A stretch of DNA of 64,000 nucleotides from contig CAVVFX010000006.1 of assembly GCA_963747535.1 (NCBI GenBank), positions 310,001 through 374,000 on the forward strand, in the 5' to 3' direction. How positions within the stretch are numbered: position 1 is the stretch's first letter; the number at the start of each line of letters is the position of its first letter. Below the pieces are notes generated by a model, which made no database searches, was not told the origin of the DNA, and worked only from the letters and a program-made list of their open reading frames with translations. This DNA comes from CAVVFX01 sp963747535 (GTDB lineage: Bacteria; Acidobacteriota; Terriglobia; Bryobacterales; Bryobacteraceae). Both the position numbers and the translations under genes were made by a program. Below are positions 1 to 8,679 of this stretch, in pieces.

Positions 1-1318
1 TCAATACCAGTCTGGGCTGGACGAGGATGCCACCGTTGGCGATCACCGAACAGGCGCGAGCCAGTTGGATAGACGTCGCGCTGACTTCCTGACCCATGGA
101 AACCGATGCGAGCGACGTGGTCCCCCACCTGTCAAGTTTGCGCAACCGGCCGCCGGACTCGGCCGGCAGCGGCACACCTGTCGGTGCTCCGAAGCCAAAG
201 CGCCGTACGTATTCGTACATCTTTTCCCGGCCGACGCGCGTTCCGATCTGAATCGCCCCGATGTTGCTCGAGTGCTCAATCACCTCGCGCACGCTGATAA
301 TGCCCAGTCCGCCGTGCGAATCGTGGATCACACGCCCTGGCAGATGCAGCACGCCGCCCATGCAGTTGATGGGAGAATCCGGAGTCAGGTCGGTGGTTTC
401 GAGCGCCGCCGAGACCGTCATGATCTTAAAGATGGAGCCAGGCTCGAACGGCACTTGTACGCCGAGATCCATGCGCGCCAGGGGATCCTCGCCTGGCTTG
501 GGCGGGTCGCCGGGATTGTAGGTTGGATAATTGGCCAGCGCGTAAATCTGGCCGTTGTTCGGGTTCATGACAATCACCGTGCCGCTGCGCGCTTTGTGCT
601 TCTCCACCGCAGCCTTGATTTCCTGCTCGGCGACGTACTGAATGCGTGTGTCGATGGTGAGTGTAATCGACTCGCCGGGTTGCGCCTGTCTTTCCGTCTG
701 CGAGTCCAGGATTTTCTTCCCATTGCCCACCACCACGTTTTCGGTGCCGGGCTGGCCTTTCAGGTAATTGTCAAGACTCTTTTCGACGCCGGCGAAGCCT
801 TCCTCCTCCTTATACACGCCGCCGAGTAGATGGGCGGCGATGCCGCCATCGGGATACTCGCGGACACTTTCGGATTGGAATTCGATCCATTCGCACTTCA
901 GATCGCGCAGACGCCGCGACTCTTCGGATGTGATCTTGCGTTTGAGCCACACGAAGCCGCGATGATCGTCGGCGGCATCCCGGAGATCTTTTTCGAGCTT
1001 CGCGCGGTCCAGGCTGAGGATGGGAGCAATCAATTCCGCGGCGACCGAGATATCCGGCAGGCGCAGCGGATTCACGAAAACGGAGTCGACCGGTACGCTG
1101 ATCGCCAGCGGGCGTCCGATGCGGTCGTAAATATAACCGCGCGGCGCCTGAACTTGCATGACATGTTCCTGCTGTTTGCGTGCGAGCGTCGTGTACTTCT
1201 GGTGGTGGACCACCTGCATCGAAATGAGCCGGTAAAAAATTACGGCGGCCCAGAACAGGACCGCCGTTACAAGAAAGGTCATCCGCTTTACCGCGGCGGC
1301 CCTCTCATCAAGGTTCAC
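1..1318 (-). CDS. ftsI: Penicillin-binding protein FtsI, septal transpeptidase (3' end outside window)
   Basis: D,D-transpeptidase that cross-links septal peptidoglycan; anchored in the inner membrane. Seen: a GTG start preceded by AAGGAG eight bases away (1327-1332), one N-terminal membrane segment (about residues 14-34), a PBP dimerisation domain with RGYIYDR (60-66), then the transpeptidase domain with the active-site S-x-x-K at 295-298 (PGSIFK) and the SxN motif SSN at 350-352. The KTG motif must lie beyond the window edge, since only 439 codons are present. It follows the FtsL-like gene directly, whose stop overlaps this gene's ribosome binding site, so the two are very likely co-translated. 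Order mraZ-rsmH-ftsL-ftsI is the classical start of the dcw cluster. Confidence 0.95.
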   Translation of the reverse strand, partial: MNLDERAAAVKRMTFLVTAVLFWAAVIFYRLISMQVVHHQKYTTLARKQQEHVMQVQAPRGYIYDRIGRPLAISVPVDSVFVNPLRLPDISVAAELIAPILSLDRAKLEKDLRDAADDHRGFVWLKRKITSEESRRLRDLKCEWIEFQSESVREYPDGGIAAHLLGGVYKEEEGFAGVEKSLDNYLKGQPGTENVVVGNGKKILDSQTERQAQPGESITLTIDTRIQYVAEQEIKAAVEKHKARSGTVIVMNPNNGQIYALANYPTYNPGDPPKPGEDPLARMDLGVQVPFEPGSIFKIMTVSAALETTDLTPDSPINCMGGVLHLPGRVIHDSHGGLGIISVREVIEHSSNIGAIQIGTRVGREKMYEYVRRFGFGAPTGVPLPAESGGRLRKLDRWGTTSLASVSMGQEVSATSIQLARACSVIANGGILVQPRLVL

Positions 1319-1330
1319 CAGGGAAACTCC

Positions 1331-1843
1331 TTATCTGGACTTTGACCGGAACGACCCGTTCATAGCGAACGAGTGCTCATTTTTCGGTTGAAGCCGGATT
1401 ACCTGATCCGCTCCGGGCCGCACGAGATTGTGTTGAGACGCCATGGCGTTGAGCGATGCGGCACTCAGCATTTTTTCTTCTGCAACATCCACCTTGCGCA
1501 GTTCGATGCGAAGTGCTTCCTGTTCATGCTTCAGTTCCTGAATCTTATAGCTGTCCATGATACCCGCGACTCCGGGGGCAATCATAATGCCTCCGATCAG
1601 CAGAGCGGCGGCTCCGGCGGCGGCAATGGCGGACCACTCTCCTTTCACCTGGGTGTCCGCCTGGCGTACCAGCCGCGAGTTGTCTATCCGCTTGGAATAG
1701 AAGTACACATCGTCGTTGGGTAAACCGGTCAGGGCAAAGAGATCCGCATCCTCTACTGCCGCTGCGGTAGTTGTCATCGGTTGCTCATTTCGACCGCGAA
1801 ATATCGCGGACGGTTGCCTGAAAAATGTTGCCGCCGTCGCCAT
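1331..1843 (-). CDS. ftsL: FtsL-like cell division protein
   Basis: Small bitopic division protein, assigned by position between rsmH and ftsI plus shape rather than by sequence. Seen: about 75 cytoplasmic residues, one membrane segment (AAAGAAALLIGGIMIAPGVA region), then a coiled-coil-like stretch rich in E, L and K (YKIQELKHEQEALRIELRKV) and a short tail, as in the FtsL/DivIC family that bridges FtsQ and FtsI. Start is uncertain: the ATG used here has GAGGAA about 11 bases upstream; an internal ATG at 1777 (MTTTAAAV) is the alternative and gives 148 residues. FtsL families diverge strongly, so topology is the main support. Confidence 0.75.
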   Translation of the reverse strand: MATAATFFRQPSAIFRGRNEQPMTTTAAAVEDADLFALTGLPNDDVYFYSKRIDNSRLVRQADTQVKGEWSAIAAAGAAALLIGGIMIAPGVAGIMDSYKIQELKHEQEALRIELRKVDVAEEKMLSAASLNAMASQHNLVRPGADQVIRLQPKNEHSFAMNGSFRSKSR

Positions 1844-1966
1844 GATTGATCTAATTCCTCATCCACCCAGTTGAGTAAATCCGCTTGCCCGCCGGCTCGA
1901 CGCGCAATTGTCTGCCACTCCTGCCTCAAGCCGGCTCCCCCTCGCGGCCCGCTGCGCCGGTGAGCG

Positions 1967-2842
1967 CTATGCCGCGTTTGCCACCACCAGCGCGCGCAGT
2001 TTGGCACTGCGCGATGCCGGGTTCACCTTGACCTCATCTTCGTCAGGTTGCAAAGGCCGCTTGGTGAGGATCACTCCCTTGCCTTCCTTGGCTAACTGCC
2101 GAAAACGTTCCTTCACCTTCCGGTCCTCGAGACTGTGGAACGAAATCACCACCATCCGGCCACCGGTCTTCACCAATGCCGGCGCATGTTCCAGCAGCCG
2201 GTCCAACTCACCCATCTCGTCGTTGACTACAATCCGTATTGCCTGAAAAGTGCGGGTCGCGGGATGCATCGGCCCCGTTCGGGACGCGGCCCGCTCCACA
2301 ACATCAGCCAGATGTTGTGTGCTCCGAATGGGCCGCGCTCGAACGATTGCTCTGGCTATTGTCCGCGCCCTCCTTTCTTCGCCGTACTGGTAGATCCAGT
2401 CGGCGAGCGCCTTTTCGGCACTCTCGTTGATCAGGGCTTCAGCCGTCAATTCCTGACTGCGGTCCATTCTCATATCTAACGGACCATCCGCCATGATCGA
2501 AAATCCTCGCTCCCCGGTCGTGAGTTGGTACCGGCTGAGTCCAAGGTCGGCCACCAGGCCATCGACCTTCTCAACGCCGGCGTCTTGCACTGCCTCACCC
2601 AGCGAGTCGAACGAACCATAATGAAACCGTACCCGCCCTGCAACCGCCTCCGTGTTCGCTTTCGCTTGCGCGAGAGAACTGGCATCGCGATCGTTCGCGA
2701 TCACCTTTCCGGTGGTCAACAGCGCGGCAATCGCGCCGGTATGGCCTCCCAGGCCACAAGTTGCATCCAGATACCAACCGTCGGGCCGAACCCCCAGGAA
2801 CTCCAGCACCTCGCGCTTCATCACGGGGAAGTGCTGCTGCAT
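1967..2842 (-). CDS. rsmH: 16S rRNA (cytosine1402-N4)-methyltransferase RsmH
   Basis: Transfers methyl from SAM to N4 of C1402 in the decoding centre of 16S rRNA. Seen: 291 residues, near the family's usual ~300; N-terminal HFPVMKREVLEFL, SAM-binding LDATCGLGGHT (residues about 22-32), central VDGLVADLGLSRYQ, and the C-terminal ISFHSLEDRKVKERFR signature followed by a basic tail. Starts 3 bp after the mraZ stop, as in most dcw clusters, so it is co-transcribed with mraZ. About 120 bp separate it from the FtsL-like gene. Confidence 0.96.
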   Translation of the reverse strand: MQQHFPVMKREVLEFLGVRPDGWYLDATCGLGGHTGAIAALLTTGKVIANDRDASSLAQAKANTEAVAGRVRFHYGSFDSLGEAVQDAGVEKVDGLVADLGLSRYQLTTGERGFSIMADGPLDMRMDRSQELTAEALINESAEKALADWIYQYGEERRARTIARAIVRARPIRSTQHLADVVERAASRTGPMHPATRTFQAIRIVVNDEMGELDRLLEHAPALVKTGGRMVVISFHSLEDRKVKERFRQLAKEGKGVILTKRPLQPDEDEVKVNPASRSAKLRALVVANAA

Positions 2843-2845
2843 TTC

Positions 2846-3283
2846 CTACCGCAATCCGGCCTTCCTCAAAACCGTCACCGCTGAGGTCGCGTTCGCGGTC
2901 GCGTTTTGCTCCCGCTCCAGGTAGATCGCGTCTGTCAGGACTTCAATATGGCCGCGGTACGCGTACAGGTGCAGTTCAGTGCCCTCGAGCTTTACCACCC
3001 GCCGTAAATCCGAGTTGAAGAGGATCCGGCCTTGTCCGTCCATCTCAACTTCGGACCCCAGCTGGTTGGCGATAAAAAATGTCGTTTCCGCGGCCCCGGG
3101 ATCTTCGTGATAACTGTCAAAGAACTCTTCCGTTGCCCGCCAGGCGGCAATAGGGTATATTGCTGCTGTACGGCGATCCATCGATGTCACAAACAACTTC
3201 TTGTCGGGGAGGGATTCGAAATACTTTTGCAGCGCAGCGGGGACTTTCAGTCTGCCCTTGTCGTCCAGACGGGCCGGGTACAT
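2846..3283 (-). CDS. mraZ: Transcriptional regulator MraZ
   Basis: DNA-binding repressor of the dcw cluster, ring-forming, with two AbrB-like SpoVT folds. Seen: first repeat MYPARLDDKGRLKVPAAL (residues 1-18) and second repeat around GSEVEMDGQGRILFNSDLR, both carrying the family D-x-K/Q-G-R pattern. The start at ATG 3283 gives 145 residues and places the conserved motif at the very N-terminus, as in known MraZ proteins; the frame stays open upstream to 3424, with a GTG at 3334 as a weaker alternative. No convincing Shine-Dalgarno precedes 3283, so the start is the least certain part. First gene of mraZ-rsmH-ftsL-ftsI. Confidence 0.9.
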   Translation of the reverse strand: MYPARLDDKGRLKVPAALQKYFESLPDKKLFVTSMDRRTAAIYPIAAWRATEEFFDSYHEDPGAAETTFFIANQLGSEVEMDGQGRILFNSDLRRVVKLEGTELHLYAYRGHIEVLTDAIYLEREQNATANATSAVTVLRKAGLR

Positions 3284-3781
3284 ACCACGAGGGGCTTCGA
3301 CCCTCGGCGACTCGGGTTTACCTCCGTCTTCCACTGAACCTTCCCACTTTTGCTCCCCCTGGCACCACTTCGTGGCCAGTTCGTATCCACCACAGATTGT
3401 GCCATCTCTAGAGAGATAAAGCAAGAGGTATTTCGAGGGATATTCCGCATTCTTAAGGGTTTATTTGAACCCCACGCGTAGGCGGGACGAAAACCGAACC
3501 ACTACAGGTTGATATAATAGTGAAACTAAGGCGAAAACGGTATTAGTTGTATCTTATATGTATAGCGAATACCTCCTTTTTCACGTCCGGCGAGCTATGG
3601 TCCCGATCTTCGCAGAAACAATCCACTTGGTGTTATCGATGCCGAGTGGAGCAAATCTCCGGGCAGAAATGTATTTTTAATTACATTTGTCTGACGCGGC
3701 TCTGCCTGCAGGGACGTGTCGGCGCGGAGCGGCTAGGGCGGAGGTGGCTAAAAACTGGACCGAACTGACGCTTAGGAGAGA
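3284..3781. other. Intergenic region upstream of mraZ, AT-richer, with inverted repeat
   Basis: About 500 bp between the thymidine kinase stop and mraZ, both read from the minus strand. It must hold the mraZ promoter. Near the mraZ side, minus-strand GTGG-type words occur at about 3327-3363 (GGGGG, GTGGG, GTGGA, 12-13 bp apart), recalling but not matching the usual 10-bp spaced MraZ boxes. At 3664-3693 there is an imperfect palindrome (AAATGTA ... TACATTT) without a U-tract, which could act as an end signal for the thymidine kinase transcript. No credible gene was found. Confidence 0.5.
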
Positions 3782-4471
3782 TTATTCGTCTTCGGCGGTG
3801 TCCGGAGGGGTCGAATTCGGCCAGATACGCCCCTGCACCGCCGCATCGTCGTAGCCCCGCGCCGGACGTCCGGGGAGGACGAAGTGATCGTCGCAGCGCG
3901 GTTCGTAGGTCTCGTCCCCTCCGACCAGGATTTGCGGGCTGTTATAGTGCGCCGGTGTCCCGTCAATGATGCGTTGGGGATAGGGGGCGCGGCTTCCGCA
4001 CTTGGTGCAATAGGCCGTCATCCACATACAGCGGTCCTCTGCCAGAAGAGCGAGGTCTGGCGTAGACCCGAACGGTTCGCCGCGGAAGTCGAACGCGAGT
4101 CCCGATGCGAGGACATCGTAGCCCTCGTCGAGCAGGTCTTTCACCAGTTGGAAGAAACCGGAATCCCGCGGAAAAAACTGCACCTCGTCGAAGGCGATCA
4201 CTTGAAACCGGCATCCGGCGGCGGATTCCTTGGCGCGCAGTACGGGCCACATTTCCGTGGGAGCCGTGACCGGGATTTCCTCGGCAGCATCCTCATCGCC
4301 TTTCCGGCTCTTGATACAGTTCATCCCGCTGCGCACGTCGGTGCGCGGCTTGAACACGGCTATCTTCTTGCCCCCGTACTTGCGCAAAGTGTCGATTTCA
4401 GTCAGCAGATGGCGTGTCTTGCCGGAGGCCATATTGCCGATGAACAATCTCAAAAATCTACCGCGAGCCAA
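3782..4471 (-). CDS. tdk: Thymidine kinase
   Basis: Phosphorylates thymidine to dTMP with ATP in the salvage pathway (type II, TK1-like). Seen: P-loop GNMASGKT at residues 12-19, Walker B-like IAFDEVQFF, lasso-domain zinc cysteines YCTKCGSRAPY and a further Cys in YEPRCDDHF, where the fourth canonical ligand seems to be D or H. I chose the TTG at 4471 because it has GGAG ten bases upstream and leaves about 135 bp for the promoters shared with the divergent efp; the frame is open to a GTG at 4585, which would leave only 21 bp. Length 229 residues, slightly longer than many TK1 enzymes because of an acidic C-terminal tail. Confidence 0.88.
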   Translation of the reverse strand: MARGRFLRLFIGNMASGKTRHLLTEIDTLRKYGGKKIAVFKPRTDVRSGMNCIKSRKGDEDAAEEIPVTAPTEMWPVLRAKESAAGCRFQVIAFDEVQFFPRDSGFFQLVKDLLDEGYDVLASGLAFDFRGEPFGSTPDLALLAEDRCMWMTAYCTKCGSRAPYPQRIIDGTPAHYNSPQILVGGDETYEPRCDDHFVLPGRPARGYDDAAVQGRIWPNSTPPDTAEDE

Positions 4472-4606
4472 TAGGTGAGATCTCCCTCTGCGATTGTAAA
4501 GGATAAGTAGCTGCGGCTCCGCGACTATCGCCATACGTCCGGGTAGCCTTCCTGAGGTGTGCGAAAATAAGGAGTTCAACCTCACACTCTGGAGCTATAC
4601 CTTTTC

Positions 4607-5164
4607 ATGATTCCGGCAACAAAAATGCGTCCGGGCATGGTCGTCAAGTTCAATAACGACCTGTTCTCCGTTTTCAGCGTCAGTCACCGGACGCCGGGTA
4701 ACCTTCGCGGCTTCGTCCAAGCCAAGATGCGGAACCTGCGCAGTGGAACGATGATCGAACACCGCTTTTCGTCTGAAGACAAGGTGGAGCGCGCCATCCT
4801 CGACGAAGTCACCATGGAGTACCTGTACGACGACGGCGAGTATTACTACTTCATGAATAGTGAGAACTTCGAGCAACTGCACCTCACCAGGGACATCCTC
4901 GGCGACGCGGTCAGCTACCTCATCCCCGAACTCAAGGTGTCGGTTGAGTTCTACGAAGGCAAGCCCATGAGCGTCGAACTTCCTGCCACGGTCGACCTCA
5001 AAGTGATCGAGACCGAGCCCGGACTGAAGGGGGCAACGGTGTCCAACGTCACCAAGCCGGCCAAACTGGAGACCGGCCTCATCGTGCAGGTGCCGCCGTT
5101 CATTACCGAAGGCGAAAAGATCCGCGTCAATACCGCGGAAGGCACCTACCAGGAACGCGCTTAG
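4607..5164 (+). CDS. efp: Translation elongation factor P
   Basis: Binds the ribosome between P and E sites and relieves stalling at polyproline. Seen: full-length 185 residues with the three beta-barrel domains: KOW-like N-domain (MIPATKMRPGMVVKF), middle OB domain, C-terminal OB domain ending VNTAEGTYQERA. The tip loop of domain I reads H-R-T-P30-G31-N32-L33-R34-G35: the position that carries the modified Lys or Arg in well-studied EF-Ps is Asn here, with an Arg two residues on. Divergent from tdk. A GGAG lies 13 bases before the ATG, rather far. See findings for the loop. Confidence 0.96.
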   Translation: MIPATKMRPGMVVKFNNDLFSVFSVSHRTPGNLRGFVQAKMRNLRSGTMIEHRFSSEDKVERAILDEVTMEYLYDDGEYYYFMNSENFEQLHLTRDILGDAVSYLIPELKVSVEFYEGKPMSVELPATVDLKVIETEPGLKGATVSNVTKPAKLETGLIVQVPPFITEGEKIRVNTAEGTYQERA

Positions 5165-5213
5165 CAACAGCCTGTGGCATTGGAATCCTCGCTGCCAGCA
5201 AAGTAGGCCCGCT

Positions 5214-5262
5214 GTAGGGTAGACCATCGTTTTCTGTGGTCTGCCCGGCTGCGCAGCAGCTG
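5214..5262. repeat. Interspersed hairpin repeat, family 1, copy 1
   Basis: Stem GGTAGACCA / TGGTCTGCC around a T-rich loop (core 5218-5245), preceded by GTAG and followed by CGGCTGCGCAGCAGC. The same unit recurs at 8597-8646 and 33755-33801. Lies between efp and selA, which converge here. Confidence 0.85.
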
Positions 5263-5310
5263 TTTTTGCGGCTTGCCGCTATACGGAGTGGGCGTTTGGC
5301 CAGCTCTCGA

Positions 5311-5346
5311 GATCTGCGTTCATCCGCGTTCATCCCTGCTATCTTC
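5311..5346. repeat. Interspersed direct-repeat element, family 2, copy A
   Basis: Contains GATCTGCGTTCATCCGCG followed by TTCATCCCTGCTAT and CTTCGG: tandem TGCGTTCATC-type decamers. Related copies at 10607-10645 and 35001-35020. This copy supplies the last codons and the stop of selA (5320-5346). Confidence 0.75.
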
Positions 5347-6651
5347 GGCTTTTAAGGCGCGCAGAAGCTCGTCCTCCTCTTCCTCAAACACAGTTCTCAG
5401 GTCGATCACTAGATGGCCGCGCTCGATCCGTGCGAGGACCGCCGGCCTACGCGCGCGCAGCCGCTGCTCTGCTCCCACGGCATCCTCACAGGCGATCGCG
5501 ACCACGTAAGTTGCTATCGGCTGCTCAGGCGTAGCGCCGCCCCCGATCACGGACTCGCCCGGCTCGACGGACGCGCGGGCATCCCCCAGTTCCCGCACCA
5601 GGCGCTCTGCGCGTTCGCGAATTCGCCCGACGCTCTGCCGGATCATCGTCAGCGCCGGGAGGCTGTCCCACTCGCCCAATACCAGTCGGCGAAGCGTCGA
5701 GCTGAGCGCCTGGACACTCAACTTATCGAGACGCAACGCGCGGTATAGCGGATTGCGTCGCGCGCGCAACACCAGGTCCGCCCTGCCGGCAATGATGCCG
5801 GCTTGCGGGCCGCCGAGCAACTTATCCCCGCTGAATGAGACCAGATCCGCCCCGTCCGCCAGACTCGCCGTGGCCAGCGGTTCGTCGATTCCGTAGGGCT
5901 TGAGATCGATCAGGCATCCGCTCCCCAGGTCCTCGTAGACCGGTATGTCCCGATCCCGTCCCAGCACTGCCAGCTCGGCTAACGACGGCCGCGCCGTGAA
6001 TCCCGTGATGCGGAAGTTGCTGCGATGCACACGCAGCAGCACGCGCGTGCGATCCGTAATCGCGGCCCGGTAATCATCCAGCGAAGTGCGGTTGGTGGTC
6101 CCCACCTCCCGCAGCACCACACCGGACCGCTCCATGATCTCCGGGATGCGGAAGCCGTCGCCGATCTCGATCAATTCTCCGCGCGAAACCACGGCTTCGT
6201 GCCCGCAAGCCAGTTCGTTCAGAACCAGGAACACAGCCGCGGCGCCGTTGTTCACGGCGATCGCGGGTTTCTCCAGCAGCCGCTCCAGCAGCCCGGTAAC
6301 ATGGACATCGCGTTGGCCGCGGCGACCGGCGGCGAGGTCATATTCCAGGTTCGAATAGCCCGCTTCGATCTCCATGCGCCCGAGCGGGGCGCGTCCCAGG
6401 TTGGTATGCAGAATGACCCCGGTCGCATTGATCACGCGTCGCAGCGACGGTTGGCGGAGCGTGGAGAGCGATTCGAGAATCTCCTGCTCAAGCCGTCCAT
6501 CTTGCCCGACCTCCGATCCCGACATAACGCGACGACGCGCTTCGAGCGACCTGCGAATCTCGTCGATCACCACCTCGCGCCGATAACTCGCTACGGCGTC
6601 GCCCAGCCGCAGGTACACCTCATGTACTGAAGGAATCGATCGCCGGTCCAC
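5320..6651 (-). CDS. selA: L-seryl-tRNA(Sec) selenium transferase SelA
   Basis: PLP enzyme that converts Ser-tRNA(Sec) to Sec-tRNA(Sec) using selenophosphate, so the organism probably makes selenoproteins. Seen: N-terminal helical domain, RRVINATGVILHTNLGRAPL (71-90), and the PLP lysine in SFSGDKLLGG (K277), close to the usual ~460 residues at 443. Start is a GTG immediately after the upstream FkbM gene's stop, so it is read as the second gene of that unit. The C-terminal residues DSRDERG and the stop come from an interspersed repeat (family 2). No selB, selD or selC lies in the window. Confidence 0.95.
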   Translation of the reverse strand: MDRRSIPSVHEVYLRLGDAVASYRREVVIDEIRRSLEARRRVMSGSEVGQDGRLEQEILESLSTLRQPSLRRVINATGVILHTNLGRAPLGRMEIEAGYSNLEYDLAAGRRGQRDVHVTGLLERLLEKPAIAVNNGAAAVFLVLNELACGHEAVVSRGELIEIGDGFRIPEIMERSGVVLREVGTTNRTSLDDYRAAITDRTRVLLRVHRSNFRITGFTARPSLAELAVLGRDRDIPVYEDLGSGCLIDLKPYGIDEPLATASLADGADLVSFSGDKLLGGPQAGIIAGRADLVLRARRNPLYRALRLDKLSVQALSSTLRRLVLGEWDSLPALTMIRQSVGRIRERAERLVRELGDARASVEPGESVIGGGATPEQPIATYVVAIACEDAVGAEQRLRARRPAVLARIERGHLVIDLRTVFEEEEDELLRALKAEDSRDERG

Positions 6652-7383
6652 TTAGGCTGATTGTAACGGACGTTGGGGAATAAAGAGTGCATCGGCCTCC
6701 AGCATTTCGCCGGTTTGCTGGTCGCAGAAACTGCCCAGCATTCCGCCGCAACGGAAATCGAGCGAGCGCATCAGGTCGAAAATGTCTTCGAACATCGGCT
6801 GACCTTGGTACAGCCCGGCGAAGCTGACTTCGCTGATCACCGCGCTGGCCCGGGCGATGGTCTCCCGTCCGCCTCGAATGACATGATCTTCGAAGCCCTG
6901 TACGTCCATCTTCACCAGCATCGGCGTCGCCAGCTCGCGGCCCTCGGCCCATCCGTCCAGAGTCACGACGGGCACCTTGACCTTGGTTCGCGCAGCGGCT
7001 GAAGGAACGATCCGGGAGAATTTCTCCGTAGGCTGGAGCATCGACGACGTCACGCTAAAATCATGCATGTCGAAATCGGCTTCACCCTTCCCGGAGCCGA
7101 CGGCTACCTGGAAAGCCTCGAAATTCTTATCCCCGAGGCGCGTCTCGACGAGTTTGTGAAAGGGCCCCGCCAGCGGCTCAAAGCTGTAAATCTTCGCCTG
7201 CGGCAGCACCTTGCGGATGTGCGATGCAAACTGGCCCTCGTTCGCGCCGATGTCGAGGACGGTTCGAATTCCGTTGGCGCGGAGGAAACGTAGCGGGTCT
7301 CGGTGGAATGTTACGTCGAGCCCAACGGCCTGTAGGGCGCGTTTGGCAGCATCTTTCAGTTCGAACGGCAGTTCGGACGGCAT
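6652..7383 (-). CDS. FkbM family methyltransferase
   Basis: Class I SAM-dependent methyltransferase of the FkbM family, often acting on hydroxyls of sugars or other small molecules; the substrate cannot be read from the sequence. Seen: SAM motif I VLDIGANEGQFA, acidic motif YSFEPL, motif with KMDVQGFEDHVIRG (the conserved K-x-D-x-x-G-x-E pattern), and a C-terminal beta region. ATG at 7383 is preferred because GGAGAG sits eight bases upstream; the frame extends to a TTG at 7434. Sits between ychF and selA, with no spacing to selA, but no functional link is evident. Confidence 0.87.
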   Translation of the reverse strand: MPSELPFELKDAAKRALQAVGLDVTFHRDPLRFLRANGIRTVLDIGANEGQFASHIRKVLPQAKIYSFEPLAGPFHKLVETRLGDKNFEAFQVAVGSGKGEADFDMHDFSVTSSMLQPTEKFSRIVPSAAARTKVKVPVVTLDGWAEGRELATPMLVKMDVQGFEDHVIRGGRETIARASAVISEVSFAGLYQGQPMFEDIFDLMRSLDFRCGGMLGSFCDQQTGEMLEADALFIPQRPLQSA

Positions 7384-7443
7384 CGCGAAATCTCTCCAGA
7401 TCAGTTGGTGCGTTTCACCCGGAGAGATTCTCAATAAATCTTC

Positions 7444-8517
7444 TCAACCGTGCCGGATGACCAGCACATCGCCGTCCTTGACGATGTATTCTTTGCCCTC
7501 CAGCCGGAGCAGTCCCTTTTCCCTGACCCCCGGATAGCCTTTCAAGTCCACCAGGTTTTTCCAGTTCACCACCTCCGCCCGGATGAATTTCTTCTCGAAA
7601 TCGGAATGGATGGCGCCGGCGGCCTTCTGTGCGGTGCTGCCGATGGGCACGGTCCAGGCACGGACCTCGGTTTCGCCGGCCGTCAGGAACGACATCAGGC
7701 CCTGCAGCCGGTAGGTTGCGCCAATCAGACGGACGAGGCCCGACTCTTTGAGGCCGAAGCCCGCCAGGAATTCGGCGGCTTCTTCAGGCGGCAACTCCGC
7801 CAGTTCGGCTTCCACTTTGCCGCAGATCGCGGTCGCCTCGGTTCCCGCCCGCCCGGCCAGCGTAGTCTTCCGAAACTCGTCTTCACGCTCGTGCATGCGG
7901 CTGACGTCGCTTTCGTCCAGATTCAGCACGAACAGCATCGGCTTTTGCGAGAGGAATTGGAAGCCGCGCACGCGCTTCTCCTCATCGTGATCGAGCGTCA
8001 GGTTGCGCAGCGGACGGTTCTCTTCGAGTTCGGCTTTGCACTTCAGCAATAGCTCGAATTCGTGATCGAGATCCGGGCTCTTGATTTTTTTGCGGTCCTT
8101 GTCCAGCCGCTCCAGGCGCTTCTCGATCACCACCAGATCGCTCAGGATCAACTCTGTCTCGACGTCTTCCAGGTCGCGCACGGGATCGACCGACCCCTTC
8201 TCATGGGGCACGCTCTCATCTTTAAAGAAGCGCAGCACGTGAGCAAAGGCATCGACCACGCGCAGCGTCGCGAGGTAGCCGGGATCGCGCAGAGTTTCTT
8301 TCGAGATCGAAGGCATATCGGCATATTCCACCGACGCGGACGTGATCTTCGGGGGCTCGAAGATTTTGGCCAGTTCGTCAAGACGCGGGTCAGGCACCTT
8401 CGTGACGCCGGTTCGCACCGCGGTCGAGCCGATGCGGGTTTCCTGGTGCACTCCGGTGAGGATGGTAAACAACGATGTTTTGCCCGTCATGGGCAATCCG
8501 ATAATGGCAGTTTTCAT
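7444..8517 (-). CDS. ychF: YchF/OLA1 family GTPase/ATPase
   Basis: Conserved ribosome-associated P-loop nucleotidase; members prefer ATP because the G4 motif is altered. Seen: P-loop GLPMTGKTSL at residues 7-16 (the commoner form is GLPNVGKST), NLDESD as the altered G4 motif, a central coiled-coil arm (LVVIEKRLERLDKDRKKIK), and the C-terminal TGS domain ending KDGDVLVIRHG. 357 residues, normal length. Start ATG fits the family. It precedes the FkbM gene by about 60 bp on the same strand. Confidence 0.93.
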   Translation of the reverse strand: MKTAIIGLPMTGKTSLFTILTGVHQETRIGSTAVRTGVTKVPDPRLDELAKIFEPPKITSASVEYADMPSISKETLRDPGYLATLRVVDAFAHVLRFFKDESVPHEKGSVDPVRDLEDVETELILSDLVVIEKRLERLDKDRKKIKSPDLDHEFELLLKCKAELEENRPLRNLTLDHDEEKRVRGFQFLSQKPMLFVLNLDESDVSRMHEREDEFRKTTLAGRAGTEATAICGKVEAELAELPPEEAAEFLAGFGLKESGLVRLIGATYRLQGLMSFLTAGETEVRAWTVPIGSTAQKAAGAIHSDFEKKFIRAEVVNWKNLVDLKGYPGVREKGLLRLEGKEYIVKDGDVLVIRHG

Positions 8518-8575
8518 TTCTTTTCTTGTAAGCCAGTCCCACTAGCAATGGCAATCTCCGCAGTCTCCGAAGAAC

Positions 8576-8646
8576 CGTAGGGCAGTCCATCCAAACCGTA
8601 AGGCAGACCATCGTTTTTTGTGGTCTGCCCGGCGCGCAGCAGCCGT
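8576..8646. repeat. Interspersed hairpin repeat, family 1, copy 2, with a partial tandem copy
   Basis: Full unit 8597-8646: GGCAGACCA / TGGTCTGCC perfect 9-bp stem around TCGTTTTTTG, then CGGCGCGCAGCAGCC. Directly before it, 8576-8590 has CCGTAGGGCAGTCCAT, a broken start of the same unit. Lies between moxR and ychF. Confidence 0.85.
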
Positions 8647-8679
8647 TTCTTGAGTAGCTCTTTGGCCCGCACGGCGACG

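Noticed and set aside
65..829. Long plus-strand open frame opposite ftsI
   Set aside because: It is the antisense shadow of the ftsI transpeptidase domain; composition and lack of any domain fit a GC-rich shadow.
3547..3768. Cys-rich 73-residue plus-strand frame in the mraZ upstream region
   Set aside because: No ribosome binding site, no recognisable family, and it spans an inverted repeat.
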